Below, piece by piece: positions 1 to 11,300 of a DNA stretch of 64,000 bases; position 1 is the stretch's first letter; the number at the start of each line of letters is the position of its first letter. Made by a program: the position numbers and the translations under genes. Where the stretch lies: contig JALKBU010000012.1 in NCBI GenBank assembly GCA_023091735.1, forward strand, positions 62,001 through 126,000, given 5' to 3'. Below the pieces are notes generated by a model. It made no database searches. It was not told where the DNA came from and saw only the letters and a program-made list of their open reading frames with translations. Origin of the DNA: Trichomonas tenax. Lineage: Eukaryota; Parabasalia; Trichomonadida; Trichomonadidae.

Positions 1-2338
1 CTCTTAAAGTGTTCGATTACCCCAATGTTAAGAAAATTACCAAAAATGCATTTTATTATTCAGGAATTGAGGTGCTTAAAATTCATTCGAAATTGAGTTA
101 TAGCTTTTTGTCATTCAAAAGATGCAATATATCGAAGATCGAGTTTATCGGTGATGGACCATTCATTGTAAGTATTGAAGGATTTAATTACAAACTATAA
201 ATTCCCAAAGGGATATCAATTTGAAAGCTTAGCCAACTGGCCAAAACTTGAAGAAGTTGAATTATCTGAAGACGTAAATACTCTCAGTGATTATATGTTT
301 GAAGGATGTTATAATTTGAAAAATGTTGTTGCAAGAAATGTGACAAAAATTGAATCGCGTACATTTAGGTACTGCGTGAACCTTCAAACAATTGATATGC
401 CAAAGCTCAAAGAAGTTGGTTCTCAAGCTTTTTATAGATGCAGTAATCTTGAATAGAATCTAGATATATTGAGTCTTTCAAAAGTTGAAAAATCTGCTTT
501 TTCTTTGTGCCACAAGATTAAATTAACAAAAGTTAATTTTGAGGTGTCAAACCAGTCCTTTGCTGGCATCGATAGCTTAACTGAAATAACAACATATAAG
601 AGCACAATAGATCTTTTAAGAAAGTGTAAGAATCTTAAAAAAGCAACAATTTATAGTGATATCATTGATGACTTCATGTTCTATAGATGCACATCATTGG
701 AAACTCTTACCATCATCAATAAAAATGCGCTTATTTGCGAAGAAGCATTCGCTTACACAGGCCCCATTGCTTTCATAGATCTTGTACAATGCAATTTTTA
801 GAGAGCGAAATGTGCTTTGCTCATTCGCAAATTCAATATGTCAAAGCTCCAATGAGCTGCCAATATCTATTCTATGACTGCGCAAAAGCTTCAAAACACA
901 TATCAGTATTCAATCCAAGTTCCCTTGCGTTTTGTAATGATTACGAACTTATATTTGAAGATGGATTTACTGCTGCAAAAATTGAAGATAATTTCCTCAC
1001 CACAGAATCAGGACAAGAAGTAACCCTTGTAGCAGTCCTTCCAAAAAAAATTCTGAAGTCCAATATACGATTCCTGAAAGAATAACACAAATAGGAAATT
1101 ATGCTTTTACCCTCAATTTTCATATTGAAAGTATTGTAATTTCCCGCAAAATAGCGAATTTGTCGGATGCTTTTATCTATTCACATATAAAGAAGCTCAC
1201 ATTTGGCTCCAATTTGGTTGATGATGACATTCAAATACTAAAAGATACAAACATTACCGAAGTGGTATTTGAATGCCAGATTGGCACGATTCCTGATGAT
1301 ATGTGTAATAATATGGCATATCTTGAAACAGTCAAATTACCAAACACCGTAACAATAATTGGTGAAAATGCATTTCTCGATTGCGTCAATCTAAGAGACA
1401 TTGATTTATCAAACATTACTGAAATTGCAACCAATGCCTTTAGTGGCTGTTCCAATCTTCAGCCTGAACTCGGAAACAACTTAGTGAGTGGTGGAGAAAT
1501 GGCATTTTATGGATGTCAATTCACGACATTAACATTCCCAGATAGCTTGATGTATGTCCAGAAAGGAGCATTCATGAATTGCAAAATGCTCAAAGAAGTC
1601 ACTTTCAACACTAATTTTGCTAATCAAGGTGAATAATTCCTGAAGTATATTTTTGAAGACACGAATATTGAGAAGATACAACTTAAGAGAATGATTGAAA
1701 CGTCATCAACAGCATTTAATGGATTCATTAATACTACAATTAACGCACCATCAGAAGAAGAACTTCAATCCAAGCAATGTAAATTTCAAGAACATTTCAT
1801 GGTATTGAAAGACATTAAAATTGTCACAGCAACAGTTAAAAGATTACCAATGATACTTGAAATACCAGAAGGAATTATCGGCTTTAATTCTCGTTCGCTA
1901 GGATATGGTTTTGATGGACCAGAAAATAGCATTCACCAAAGAAGCCGTTTCAGGTCAAAGATAGGAGTTGTTAAGTTACCTAAATCACTTGTCTATTTGT
2001 CAGACAATCAATTAATCAATACTTATATGGTTTGCTTTTATGATTATTCTGTTGATATTGTTCAGCACTCAAAAATTAGTTATATCCCAAAGGATGGTTG
2101 TCCAGAAGATGTTCCAGATGAATACTATGCATCAATAGGAATGCCTGTTTCAGGATCCCCTTCTTCCTCTGGATTGTCTAAAACTGAAATTGCACCAATA
2201 GTTGTATCAGTTTTGGTTGCTGTAGCACTTTTTGTTTTATTAGTTTTGAAACTTCGACAAAACGCAAATTCCAACAACAAGGGTGCTGATAGCGATGATG
2301 TTCAAGAAGACCACAATGTAGAAGATGCAAACCTCTAA
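1..2338 (+). pseudogene. BspA-like leucine-rich-repeat surface protein, broken (5' end outside window)
   Basis: The translation shows BspA-type (TpLRR) repeats of about 23 residues, with recurring blocks such as AFYRCSNL, AFLDCVNL and AFSGCSNL. The 3' end (about 2170-2335) encodes a hydrophobic membrane span (IVVSVLVAVALFVLLVLKL) and a short acidic cytoplasmic tail, the usual layout of trichomonad BspA-like surface proteins. The coding frame is not continuous. It shifts near 175-200, near 780-800 and at an A8 run near 1041-1049, and is stopped in frame by TAG at 454-456 and TAA at 1634-1636. Sequence similarity carries on across each break, so this is one decayed gene rather than several small ones. 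The start lies upstream of the window. Sequencing error could explain the A8 shift but hardly all five lesions. Confidence 0.85.
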
Positions 2339-2352
2339 CGAAAATAATAATT

Positions 2353-2422
2353 CTTGACAAAAGTGACACGTTTTGAAAAGTTTACAAAAAGTAACTTTTC
2401 TAAAATGGTTCACTTTTGTCGA
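2353..2422. repeat. Foldback (imperfect inverted repeat, about 32-bp arms)
   Basis: Directly after the BspA-like stop, the arm starting TTGACAAAAGTGACACG at about 2353-2384 is matched in reverse complement at about 2391-2422, with a loop of only a few bases. The arm carries GACAAAAGTGA, the same string found at the ends of the TIR elements at 36.1 and 46.2 kb, so it may be a solo foldback of that family. A 3'-end structure for the gene is the alternative. Confidence 0.6.
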
Positions 2423-2543
2423 ATGTTTCAAATTTTTAATCAAAAATATATATATTCAAAGAAAAATGATATTTGCTAATACATGCATATGCTATTGCTA
2501 TATAATAATTTAATTCTATTAGTTTTCTTTAGATCATAACATT

Positions 2544-2660
2544 TGACATGTAAATATAATGATGTTTTGTAAATTGCCAAATATCATATTTGTCATGTAA
2601 ATATTAATATGTTATGTAAAATGTCAAGTATAAAATGTAATTTGTTTTGTGACATGTAAA
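2544..2660 (+). promoter_or_regulatory. Cluster of TGACATGTAAA motifs upstream of the 2805 gene
   Basis: Exact copies of TGACATGTAAA lie at 2544-2554 and 2650-2660, and a variant TGTCATGTAAA at 2591-2601, all pointing toward the next gene. The same motif precedes several unrelated genes in this window, so a proximal promoter element is inferred. No functional evidence is available from sequence alone. Confidence 0.5.
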
Positions 2661-2804
2661 TAATTGAATGACAAAAATTTTGTCAAATATATTGATTAAT
2701 GTTGACAACGGAATACATAGCCAAAATATTTGACTTTTTGTTTCTAAAGTTGTTTTGATAACTTTACAAAAAAATTCAATCAGTTATATTTCTGTACGTT
2801 TTTT

Positions 2805-3272
2805 ATGTCGAGCTGTGACCGTCTTCTATTGGACAGCATGAAGCGCGAAGAAAGACGCAAACAGTCGACTCTTGAGTTCGAAACACTAGAGAGTGCTCGA
2901 AGTTATGAAGTTTTGAAGGCAGTATCTAGAGTAAGTCACGATACAAGCGAAAACGTGAGACTTCCTCCACTAGCAAAAAGCTCATCTCGTGCTGTTGCTG
3001 CGATGTACAAAGTTCCAATTGACGCTTCTTTTCATTTCGCTTCATATCCTTCGAGGCCATATTTAAAAACTGAAAAGAAAGTTTCGGCAAAGGTTCCACT
3101 TCCTAATATCAATTCTATGAGGAAACTCGTCGCTCAAGTAAAAGACAATAAAAATCAAGTTATCCAAGGCGTCACAAAATTTCCTCAAGCACCTCTTCCA
3201 ATAGAAGAAGTAATGAATAATCCATCCCTTGTTTCTACAAAAGGATACTGGTTAATGAAAAAATACGATTAA
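2805..3272 (+). CDS. Conserved-looking hypothetical protein, 155 aa
   Basis: A single frame from ATG at 2805 to TAA encodes a basic, hydrophilic 155-residue protein with no signal peptide or membrane span. The first 40 residues are highly charged and probably helical (KREERRKQ). A proline-containing middle follows and the protein ends in KGYWLMKKYD. I do not recognise the family. Support for a real gene comes from the frame length, ordinary residue composition, and a three-copy TGACATGTAAA-type cluster 150-260 bp upstream. Its neighbours are a dead surface gene upstream and a Rab gene 0.8 kb downstream, on the same strand. Confidence 0.65.
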   Translation: MSSCDRLLLDSMKREERRKQSTLEFETLESARSYEVLKAVSRVSHDTSENVRLPPLAKSSSRAVAAMYKVPIDASFHFASYPSRPYLKTEKKVSAKVPLPNINSMRKLVAQVKDNKNQVIQGVTKFPQAPLPIEEVMNNPSLVSTKGYWLMKKYD

Positions 3273-4101
3273 TTTTATAGATTACGATTTACAAACTATA
3301 CTATCGAAATATAACGAACCAATTACTTGTAGATTCATTTCAATCTAACTTAATGTTTTAATTCTCATTATTTTTTGGATACCCAAAATCCAAAAATTTA
3401 AGGCTTGTTGCTTTTCTCATTATCACCTTGCCTTCAAATGTGCTAATACAATTTTGTTTGTAATATTATATTCTTTTATTTGAATTACCATGAGAATAAA
3501 TCCCATATTATCTTCATTATATATAATATAACTACGGATTCACAGTTCACATCGTTCTGGTTAAAATATGTGATCAAAAAAATTATGCCTGTAAAGTCAA
3601 AAAATCAATGAGCACAAGGCCTGAAAGCTTTTCCTCTCCATGTTCCCAACAAAATTAAATGATTTGAAATACAAAATTAAACAAGAAATGTTCAAAATTA
3701 TGAATAGGCGAGTCGAGGCATTTATTATGCTTCAGTTGTATTGATTTAAAAGCAAATTTAACGATTTATGACATGTAAATGATAATTATGCTATGTAAAG
3801 AGTCAAAAGTTGTTAAATTGAGATGCCATTATTATCCAACAGAAAATCTTCTAGGTATGGCACAAGCTCGGTTATCTGACTGCGTTGCTATGATCAACTC
3901 CAAGACAGATGAGATGTTTTTGATATCGGAATAAATTCAATCATTTTGCTCTCAATCTTGTAGAAAATAGAATTTCCTAAACCTGTGTATACATATTTCA
4001 CGGTTAAAAATATAAAATGCTGTAAAACGTGGATAAACGATATCAAATAGATATCCGGTATGATCAAAAAGATTTGTAAAAAAAACGACTTTACAAATTT
4101 T
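3273..4101. other. Intergenic stretch with one upstream motif
   Basis: No convincing coding frame is seen. One exact TGACATGTAAA lies at 3769-3779, followed by a looser CTATGTAAAGAGTCA at about 3790, roughly 320 bp before the Rab start. The rest is AT-rich sequence without repeats that I could recognise. Confidence 0.5.
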
Positions 4102-4653
4102 ATGAAGGCTTCTGTACCACGCGTTGTAATGCTTGGCAGCACCGCTGTCGGAAAAACATCTCTTATCAATCGTATCGTTAAACAGACATTTGACGCAATA
4201 ACGCCGCCAACTACAGGGGCAGGCTTTTACGAATATAAGGGTGGTGCGAGAGAAATACAGATATGGGACACTGCTGGTATGGAAAGGTTTAGGTCGTTGA
4301 ATAGTGTCTATTATCATCGCGCTGTTGGTGCAATTCTCGTTTTTGATTTAACAAATATCGAATCTTTCAAGCAACTCGAATCATGGAGACAAGAATTCGC
4401 TTCTAAAACTTCACCAAACGCTGCAATCATATTGATAGGCAATAAATGCGATAAAGAGTCTGATATTGAAGTTGAAGATAACGAAATTGAAGCTTACTGC
4501 CAAGAACACAACTTAAAGTATTTCAAGGCATCAGCGTTGAATGGCACAAATGTCATTGAATGCGTCAACGAATTAATTAATTTGCTTCCTCCTGGTGAAG
4601 ATAACGTTGAATCCACACCAATCGAAGCTGACAACAATGGAGCATGCTGCTGA
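4102..4653 (+). CDS. Rab-family small GTPase
   Basis: A 183-residue GTPase that should cycle between GTP and GDP on a membrane surface and direct vesicle traffic. From the ATG at 4102, the P-loop GSTAVGKT is at residues 12-19, the switch I threonines lie near 37-38, DTAGMERF is at 56-63, NKCD at 114-117 and an SAL motif follows near 143. The C terminus is a variable tail ending ACC, a double-cysteine site expected to be geranylgeranylated. An in-frame ATG at 4060 would add 14 basic and polar residues. I prefer 4102 because the protein then begins right before the first beta strand, as in other Rabs. The subfamily (Rab5/Rab11-like or divergent) cannot be settled by eye. Confidence 0.93.
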   Translation: MKASVPRVVMLGSTAVGKTSLINRIVKQTFDAITPPTTGAGFYEYKGGAREIQIWDTAGMERFRSLNSVYYHRAVGAILVFDLTNIESFKQLESWRQEFASKTSPNAAIILIGNKCDKESDIEVEDNEIEAYCQEHNLKYFKASALNGTNVIECVNELINLLPPGEDNVESTPIEADNNGACC

Positions 4654-5855
4654 CCTTTCCGTAAATAAATTAGTGTGAATACTGTTTTTTCATTAAATTG
4701 CATTTTTCAATATTCAAAAATATTCGTTGAATACTGTACAAACATCTTTCAGATGTTTTTCAACGCATATTTAAATAAATTCAATACCGAGATTTGCAAA
4801 TATAAATCATTGACATTAATAAAAATGACATTTGCAAACAGATAACTAAAATTCATGATAAAACCATCTGTTTCTGAACTACGCTGAGTGTGTTGTTTGT
4901 ATAATATTGAAAAATAAATGCAATAAATTAATTCAAATAACTTTTGTCAATGCATATTCAGACGATTCTTAATAAAATTTCATGTATTTATATTAGGCAA
5001 TGTATGAAGATAAAACAATCATATTGCTATTAATATCGAAATAAATTCATCAAAATTTCAATTAATTTTTTGGATGTTATTGTAGAAACCTTTGCAATAT
5101 AGTTTTTCTTGATTTTTCCTTTGTTTGCAGCAATAAAACACTATGTTCATGGAGTTTCACGTTGAAGAAGATCTTCTTAAAATTATTTATCCCAAATGAA
5201 TAACATTGTCGATTTTATACTATTTTTGTAACATCAGCTTCACATTATAACACAAAACATTGATGCAGCTTATAGCATTATATTATTTTATACCCTTTCA
5301 ATCCTATCTATCTTTATATTGATTGGATTTTCTCCCACATCAAATGTCCTTGAAAGAAATGTTTCAAAGAAGATTTGTCGTATTTGTAATTAGCAAATAT
5401 ATTGCTATTTAAAACTCTATATGTGTATATATTTTTTATTGTTCCTTAATGATTATTTATCGAGAAAACTCGATTTTTGATAAATTTTTGAAATTTCCGT
5501 AAAAATGAATATGGAAAATTAAATCTTCTTCTTGGTCTCTAAATCGAAATAGTGAAGTTATAAAAAATGATATCGAACCAATCGAAGCTGCTGGTGCAGT
5601 ATAAAACGATTTACTGACACTTTTATAATTCCAAATTTTCCAAACAACAACATGCAAAATTATTTCATTTTCAAATAGAAATTTACATAATATCGTTGGT
5701 GCATCAATAAAAAATCTCATTACCAAGAGATAATAACGAGATTTGCAACTTCCAACTTCCATTTTGTGATTTTCATTATCAGCACATTACAGAGATCCAA
5801 AATATAATGAAATTTTAGTTTTGTTATATTTACATATTGTCAAGAAAAAACAATA
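4654..5855. other. 1.2-kb gene-free intergenic region
   Basis: Very AT-rich and with no plausible coding frame on either strand. Short open stretches on the minus strand (for example 5457-5762) have low-complexity composition and no recognisable family. A TTTACATATTGTCA string near 5829-5842 is a loose reverse-orientation match to the TGACATGTAAA-type motif, close to the NEK start. Confidence 0.45.
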
Positions 5856-8291
5856 ATGAATAAATATAACACGATTAAGGTCCTCGGCGAAGGAGGTTAT
5901 GGCAAAGCTCTCCTCGTCGAGAGCCGCAGCGACCGGCAGAAGTATGTTGTCAAAGAAGTTCGCATGGCTAACTTGAAACCGCAGGAAAAACTCGATGCGA
6001 AGAAAGAAGTCGATGTTCTTCACGCGTTGAACCATCCAAACATCGTCAGATATATCGAATCGTTCCAGGAAAACGGTAGGTTATACATCGTGATGGAGTA
6101 CGCTGATGGAGGCGATTTATCGCAACTTATCACGCGCCAAGGCAGAAAATTACTCGCTGAGCACGATGTAATGCACTACTTCATACAAATAGCGCTCGCG
6201 TTGAAATATATGCACGATAGAAAGATTCTTCACAGAGATTTGAAGGGACAGAACGTTTTCCTCTGTAAAAACGGAAAAGTTAAACTTGGCGATTTCGGTA
6301 TTGCAAAGGTACTCGACAGCACAGCGCAGCTTTGTAAAACACAGATCGGCACACCTTATTATTTATCTCCTGAAATTTGCGAAGGAAAAAGATACAATTC
6401 GAAGACAGATATATGGTCTCTCGGTTGCATTCTTTACGAATTATGCACCCTAAAGCATCCATTCGATGCAGCAAACATGAATGCACTTTTGGCTTGCATT
6501 ATTCGTGGTAGATACACTCCTGTCTCAAATTCATACAGCTCTGACTTACGTAATCTCATCGGCAAAATGCTTACAAAGGATCCAAAGGCCAGACCTTCAA
6601 TTAACCAAATTATTATGCTTCCTTTCATTAAAAACCACCTCGAAGAGTATCTCGACGACACGCTTCTCAAATACGAACTCGGACACACAATTATTCATGG
6701 CAGAAAACCCCTCAAAGCTCCAACAATCGTTCTTAATAAGGACGAAAACAACAATCTCGCGCCAATCCCTGAAGTATCTCCAGAAAAGAAGGTAGTAGCT
6801 ACAGCTTCACACGGAGGCAACGCTCCTCCACCACAACAGCCTCCACAGCAGCAACAAAAGCCGGTTCTTCCATTTGGACAGCCACAGAAACCACAGAGAA
6901 TCGACTACAGACGTGAGCACGGCCCAATCGTTCTTCCACCGCGAAAGAGCAGCGAGGAGAAGGCCAAAGAAGAGGCAGAGAGAAGAGCAAAGGAAGAAGC
7001 TGAGAGAAGAGCGAAAGAGGAGAAAGAAAGGAAGGCTCAGTTGTTAGAGCTCGAACTCGAGAAGCGTAAGAAACAGGAAGAAGAAAGAAAGAGGAAAGAG
7101 TACGAAGCGCAGAAGCAGCGTATTATGGCCTACGAAGAAAGAAGAGCCCAGAAGAAGAGAGAAGCCGAAGAGTTTATCCAAAAGAAGCGCGAACAAGAGG
7201 AACGCAGGAAGCAAATGGATGCAGCAGCCAGAAAGAAGCACCAGGATGAAATGATCGCTTTGATGAAGAAGAACAGAGAGGCTGATGAAGAGAGAAGGAG
7301 AAAACAGCGTGAAGAGATCGACAGAAGGAAGAGACTTCAGCTTCGTAGAGGTGCCAAGCCTTCTATCGCTGAATCAGATCCAACACTTGATCCATCGTTC
7401 CAATCGAACAACAACAACACCAATAACGAACCAAAGAAGGAAATTTTGGGAAGCTTCTATCAAGAGAACAAGGCCAATCTTCCTGCTTGGGTTAACAAAG
7501 GAAATCAGCAGAAATCTCCAGCTAAAGTTCCAAGAACAAAGACACCGCTCGCAGAGAGACCACCGTTCGATCTTGGTGATCCACAGCCATCGCCACTCGA
7601 AGAGAAGCAGGAGGAAGAACCAGTTGCTCAGCACGTTGAAATCACTGCCGAAGAAAGGCGCAAGATTTGGAAGGAAAACTTGGCAGCCAAGAAGCACAAT
7701 GTTGCCGCAGCAATGGATGTTGTCGTTGGTGTTGAGCCAGAGGCACCTCTCGAGATTGATCCTGCTCCAAGCATCGATAAATCTGATATCAGCGCCGAAG
7801 AACGCAGAAGAATCTACAACGAAAACAGGAAGGGTTATAAGGCCAACAGAGATAACTACAGAAGGAACGAAGTTGATATAGGCGGTCTAGCGATGAAGGA
7901 CAACATGAGTGAGCCACCTCCACAGCATGAAGATGTTTCAGATTCTGATGACTCATTCGGATTCTCTGATAATGATGAAGAATTCAACGAAGAAGAGGAA
8001 GGTGACCAACTCGAGGATTCTCTTAACCTTGCCTGCTCCCTCAGAGATGCTCTCACTGTTGTTGAAGGAACTGATGAATCATTTGGTGACTCTGATAATG
8101 ATGACGACGAGCCACAAAATCAGTCACTTACTATCGACGAAGTTAACCAAAAACTTGCTTCTCTTGCATCATTCGATGATATTGAGAAGTATCGTAGGAT
8201 TATGGCACAGGATGGTGCGGATGTGAGAAATATCCCACCATGCATCTACATCTTACTTCAGAAACTTGCATGTTTGGAAGCTAATAATTGA
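5856..8291 (+). CDS. NEK-family serine/threonine protein kinase
   Basis: An 811-residue NIMA-related kinase. The catalytic domain occupies about residues 1-265. It has a glycine loop LGEGGYGKALLV near 10, lysine K33, HRDLKGQN at 126-133, DFG at 146-148 and the activation-loop sequence GTPYYLSPE at 165-173, all intact. A Q/P-rich linker precedes a long charged coiled coil (about 370-510, repeats of EEAERRAKEE). The C-terminal part carries two copies of a short motif, TAEERRKIWKEN and SAEERRRIYNEN, followed by acidic stretches. This is the NEK1-type layout. NEKs of this class act at basal bodies, flagella and in mitosis, and trichomonads carry many of them. The ATG at 5856 begins MNKYNTIKVLG, with no spare upstream sequence, as expected for NEKs. 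Confidence 0.93.
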   Translation: MNKYNTIKVLGEGGYGKALLVESRSDRQKYVVKEVRMANLKPQEKLDAKKEVDVLHALNHPNIVRYIESFQENGRLYIVMEYADGGDLSQLITRQGRKLLAEHDVMHYFIQIALALKYMHDRKILHRDLKGQNVFLCKNGKVKLGDFGIAKVLDSTAQLCKTQIGTPYYLSPEICEGKRYNSKTDIWSLGCILYELCTLKHPFDAANMNALLACIIRGRYTPVSNSYSSDLRNLIGKMLTKDPKARPSINQIIMLPFIKNHLEEYLDDTLLKYELGHTIIHGRKPLKAPTIVLNKDENNNLAPIPEVSPEKKVVATASHGGNAPPPQQPPQQQQKPVLPFGQPQKPQRIDYRREHGPIVLPPRKSSEEKAKEEAERRAKEEAERRAKEEKERKAQLLELELEKRKKQEEERKRKEYEAQKQRIMAYEERRAQKKREAEEFIQKKREQEERRKQMDAAARKKHQDEMIALMKKNREADEERRRKQREEIDRRKRLQLRRGAKPSIAESDPTLDPSFQSNNNNTNNEPKKEILGSFYQENKANLPAWVNKGNQQKSPAKVPRTKTPLAERPPFDLGDPQPSPLEEKQEEEPVAQHVEITAEERRKIWKENLAAKKHNVAAAMDVVVGVEPEAPLEIDPAPSIDKSDISAEERRRIYNENRKGYKANRDNYRRNEVDIGGLAMKDNMSEPPPQHEDVSDSDDSFGFSDNDEEFNEEEEGDQLEDSLNLACSLRDALTVVEGTDESFGDSDNDDDEPQNQSLTIDEVNQKLASLASFDDIEKYRRIMAQDGADVRNIPPCIYILLQKLACLEANN

Positions 8292-8365
8292 TAATAATGT
8301 AAATAATACTTTAAATTCATTCAACTATTTTTTAAATATTTTTTTTCGTTTACAATAGATACAAT

Positions 8366-11300
8366 TTATATTGTTGTTTGAGATGTAAGGAACATGAAAG
8401 CTTTCTCTTCACTATCAAATCTATCCTCGTGAGCAAAGAACTCAGCAGTTGTATTCCATGTTGTTTCCCATGTCTTGTCGTGAAGGAGATCGAATATCTT
8501 ATGGGCAATTTCATCATCACTTTCCACTTGAGTGCTCGTGAAATCATCTGGGAACTCCACAGGGAATTCTACAGATGCAAATGGATCGAATGCATCATCT
8601 TTCTTTGGTGCTGGTTTCTCAGGAATAACAGCTTCCGCATAAATATCTTCATCTTCTTCATAATCTTCGATTGGTTCAATAGTTTGCTTCGTGATTGCTG
8701 CTTCATCAGCAACAATTCCTAAGTCATCGTCATCATCGCCTGCTGTAGGTTTCTTTCCTTTCTGCTGGAGCTTTGTTGTTGTTCCTGCTTTCTTTCCTTT
8801 CAGCTTTTCCGGTTTTTGTTCTTTCTCTATTTTCTCTTCAGATGTTGGGAACTTGACTTCTTCACCAAATGTTGATATGACAACATCTGAGTGTTCATCT
8901 TTAGCCTTTTCGTCTTTCACTGGTGGCTTTTGTTCCATTTTTTCTTCTTTTGCAGGTGGATTTTCATTAGTTTGAATTGAATCCTTTAACTTAATATCAA
9001 AACTGTGATCAATTTTATCTTCAGATGCTGAGTCAGGGATCTTATATTCGACCTTTGGATTTTCATTGAAATCAACCTCATCAAAGAATCCACTAAAGTC
9101 ATCTTTCTTCTCTTTCTCGGATTGAATTGAATCAGGGAATGCGAAACCGCCGAATTCTTGTTTCTTTTCTTTCTTTGGAATAGATTCTGGGAATTTGATT
9201 TCCTCATCCTTCTTTTCTTCACCAAAGAAACCGCCAAATTCCTGCTTTTCATCCTCCTTTGGAATAGAATCAGGGAATGCAAAGCCTTTATCTTCTGGAG
9301 TTTCATCAAAGAAACCTCCAAATTCTGTTTTCTCTTGTTTTTGTGGTATAGAATCTGGGAATGGAAAATCATCTTTCTTTGGCTTTTCTGCTTCTTTTGT
9401 ATCCTCTTGATCAACATTATCGAAGAATCCGCCAAGATTTTCATTGCTGGCCTTTTCCTCCTTTGGAATAGAATCTGGGAATTTAATCTCATCAGTATTA
9501 CCAAAGAATCCGCAAATATTAGAATCATTACTCTTTTCTTCTTTAGGAATTGACTCCAGGAACTTAATTTCGTCTTGATTTACATTATCGAAGAAAACGC
9601 CGAGATTATCATTGCTCTCTTTCTTTTCTTCCTTCGGGAATGAATCAGGGAATTGAATTTCATCTGTGTTTCCAAAGAATCCACCAATATTGGAATCGTT
9701 GCTCTTTTCTTCTTTAGGAATTGACTCCGGGAACTTAATTTCTTCCTGATCCATATTGTCAAAGAATCCACCAAGATTGTCATTACTGGCCTTTTCCTCC
9801 TTCGGGAATGAGTCTGGGAAACTAATCTCGTCAGTGTTGGGGAATGCATTTTTAGTTTCTTCTTGATCAACATTGTCGAAAAATCCTCCGAGATTTTCGT
9901 TGCTTGCTTTTTCTTCCTTTGGAATTGAATCTGGGAATTTGATCTCATCTGTGTTATCAAATAACCCGCCAAGATTATCACTTTCTTTCTTCTCTTCTTT
10001 AGGAATAGAATCTGGGAACTTGAAGTCATCCTTTTCATCTGTATCAAAGAAACCGCCTAAATTATCACTGCTTTCTTTCTTTTCTTCCTTAGGAATGGAG
10101 TCAGGGAACTTAAAGTCATCACCACCAACATTATCAAATAATCTTTCAACATTGTCATTCTTTTCTTCTGCTTTCTTTGGAATTTCATTCGGGAATTTGA
10201 AGTCATCCTTTGGTGACTCTTTCTTTGGTTTCTCTTCTTCTACATCATCAAAGAAGCCAGAAAACTCACCCTTTGACTCTTCCTTCTTTGGTTGCTCATC
10301 AACTTCATCAAAGAATCCGCCAAAGCTTTCTGCTTTGTTTTGTGTTGGAATAGAATCTGGGAACTTAAAATAGTCTTTATCTGCATCATCAAAGAATCCT
10401 CCAAAATGTTCCTTTTTTTCTTCTTCCTGTGGAATAGAATCTGGGAACTTGAAGTCATCTTTCTTTTCTTCTTTTGGTGGAACCGGTTCTGTAAAGTGGA
10501 AATCATCATTCTTCTCTTCTTTCGCTGCAGATTTTGGTATATCATCAATGTCATCAATATTTTTGTTCGAAAACATCTGTGGTGTGGATGTAATGGCCAA
10601 TCCATCAGCAGCGCAGAATGAATCAGTGAACACATCAACCCATTGAGATAAAACATTTTGACGGAATTTAATCCATTCACTACTTGAGCATAATGAATCA
10701 ATAATGTAGGCTATTTTGAGGTAGTAGACAATATATCCAGATTGCTTTCTGAGTGTATTCGATCCAACAACAGATAAAATCTTTTCTGAAATTGTTGGAA
10801 TATATTTCGAAAATTCTGGGACTTTCTCATACAAAGATTGTACTAGTTCTGTAAACACAGCAAGATGGAATGAATTTGAGCGATCGTTAATAAAATTATT
10901 GAGGAGTGATGGAAAAGATTCAAGAAGTTCAACAGATGGGAACTTCGAAAGGTACCTTAAAGCCACAACACTATTTTGATTAAACATTGGACTGATCGAA
11001 TCTAATATAGCTCTCTTAAATATTTTGTCGTTGAGAGGCAACTTAGCCGCTATTTGATATGAAATCGGGTATGCTGGAAGTAAATGAGCGTTTTCTTGGA
11101 AAACATTCAATTTTTCGGAATCAACTGGATATTTCGATACATACTCGTAGATGATTTTCATGACTGAAAGTTCTTGTGTCTTCGAAAGTATTATTTTGAG
11201 ATTTAGAATGATAGATTTAATTTTGGTCTGATGCATTTCCGAATTTATTGCTAAATTTTGTGTGATGAGAGATAAAAATAGAATTTGTAGCCATTGATCT

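Noticed and set aside
454..1636. In-frame TAG and TAA in the BspA-like gene, suggesting reassigned stop codons as in some diplomonads
   Set aside because: The same gene also has frameshifts, and many intact genes here end in TAA or TGA at the expected length (eL33, spatacsin-like, NEK). A pseudogene is the simpler reading.
8378..10646. Phe/Ser-rich open frames opposite the SAPS repeat array
   Set aside because: They are the antisense of the FPDSIP/GGFFD repeats and repeat with the same period.
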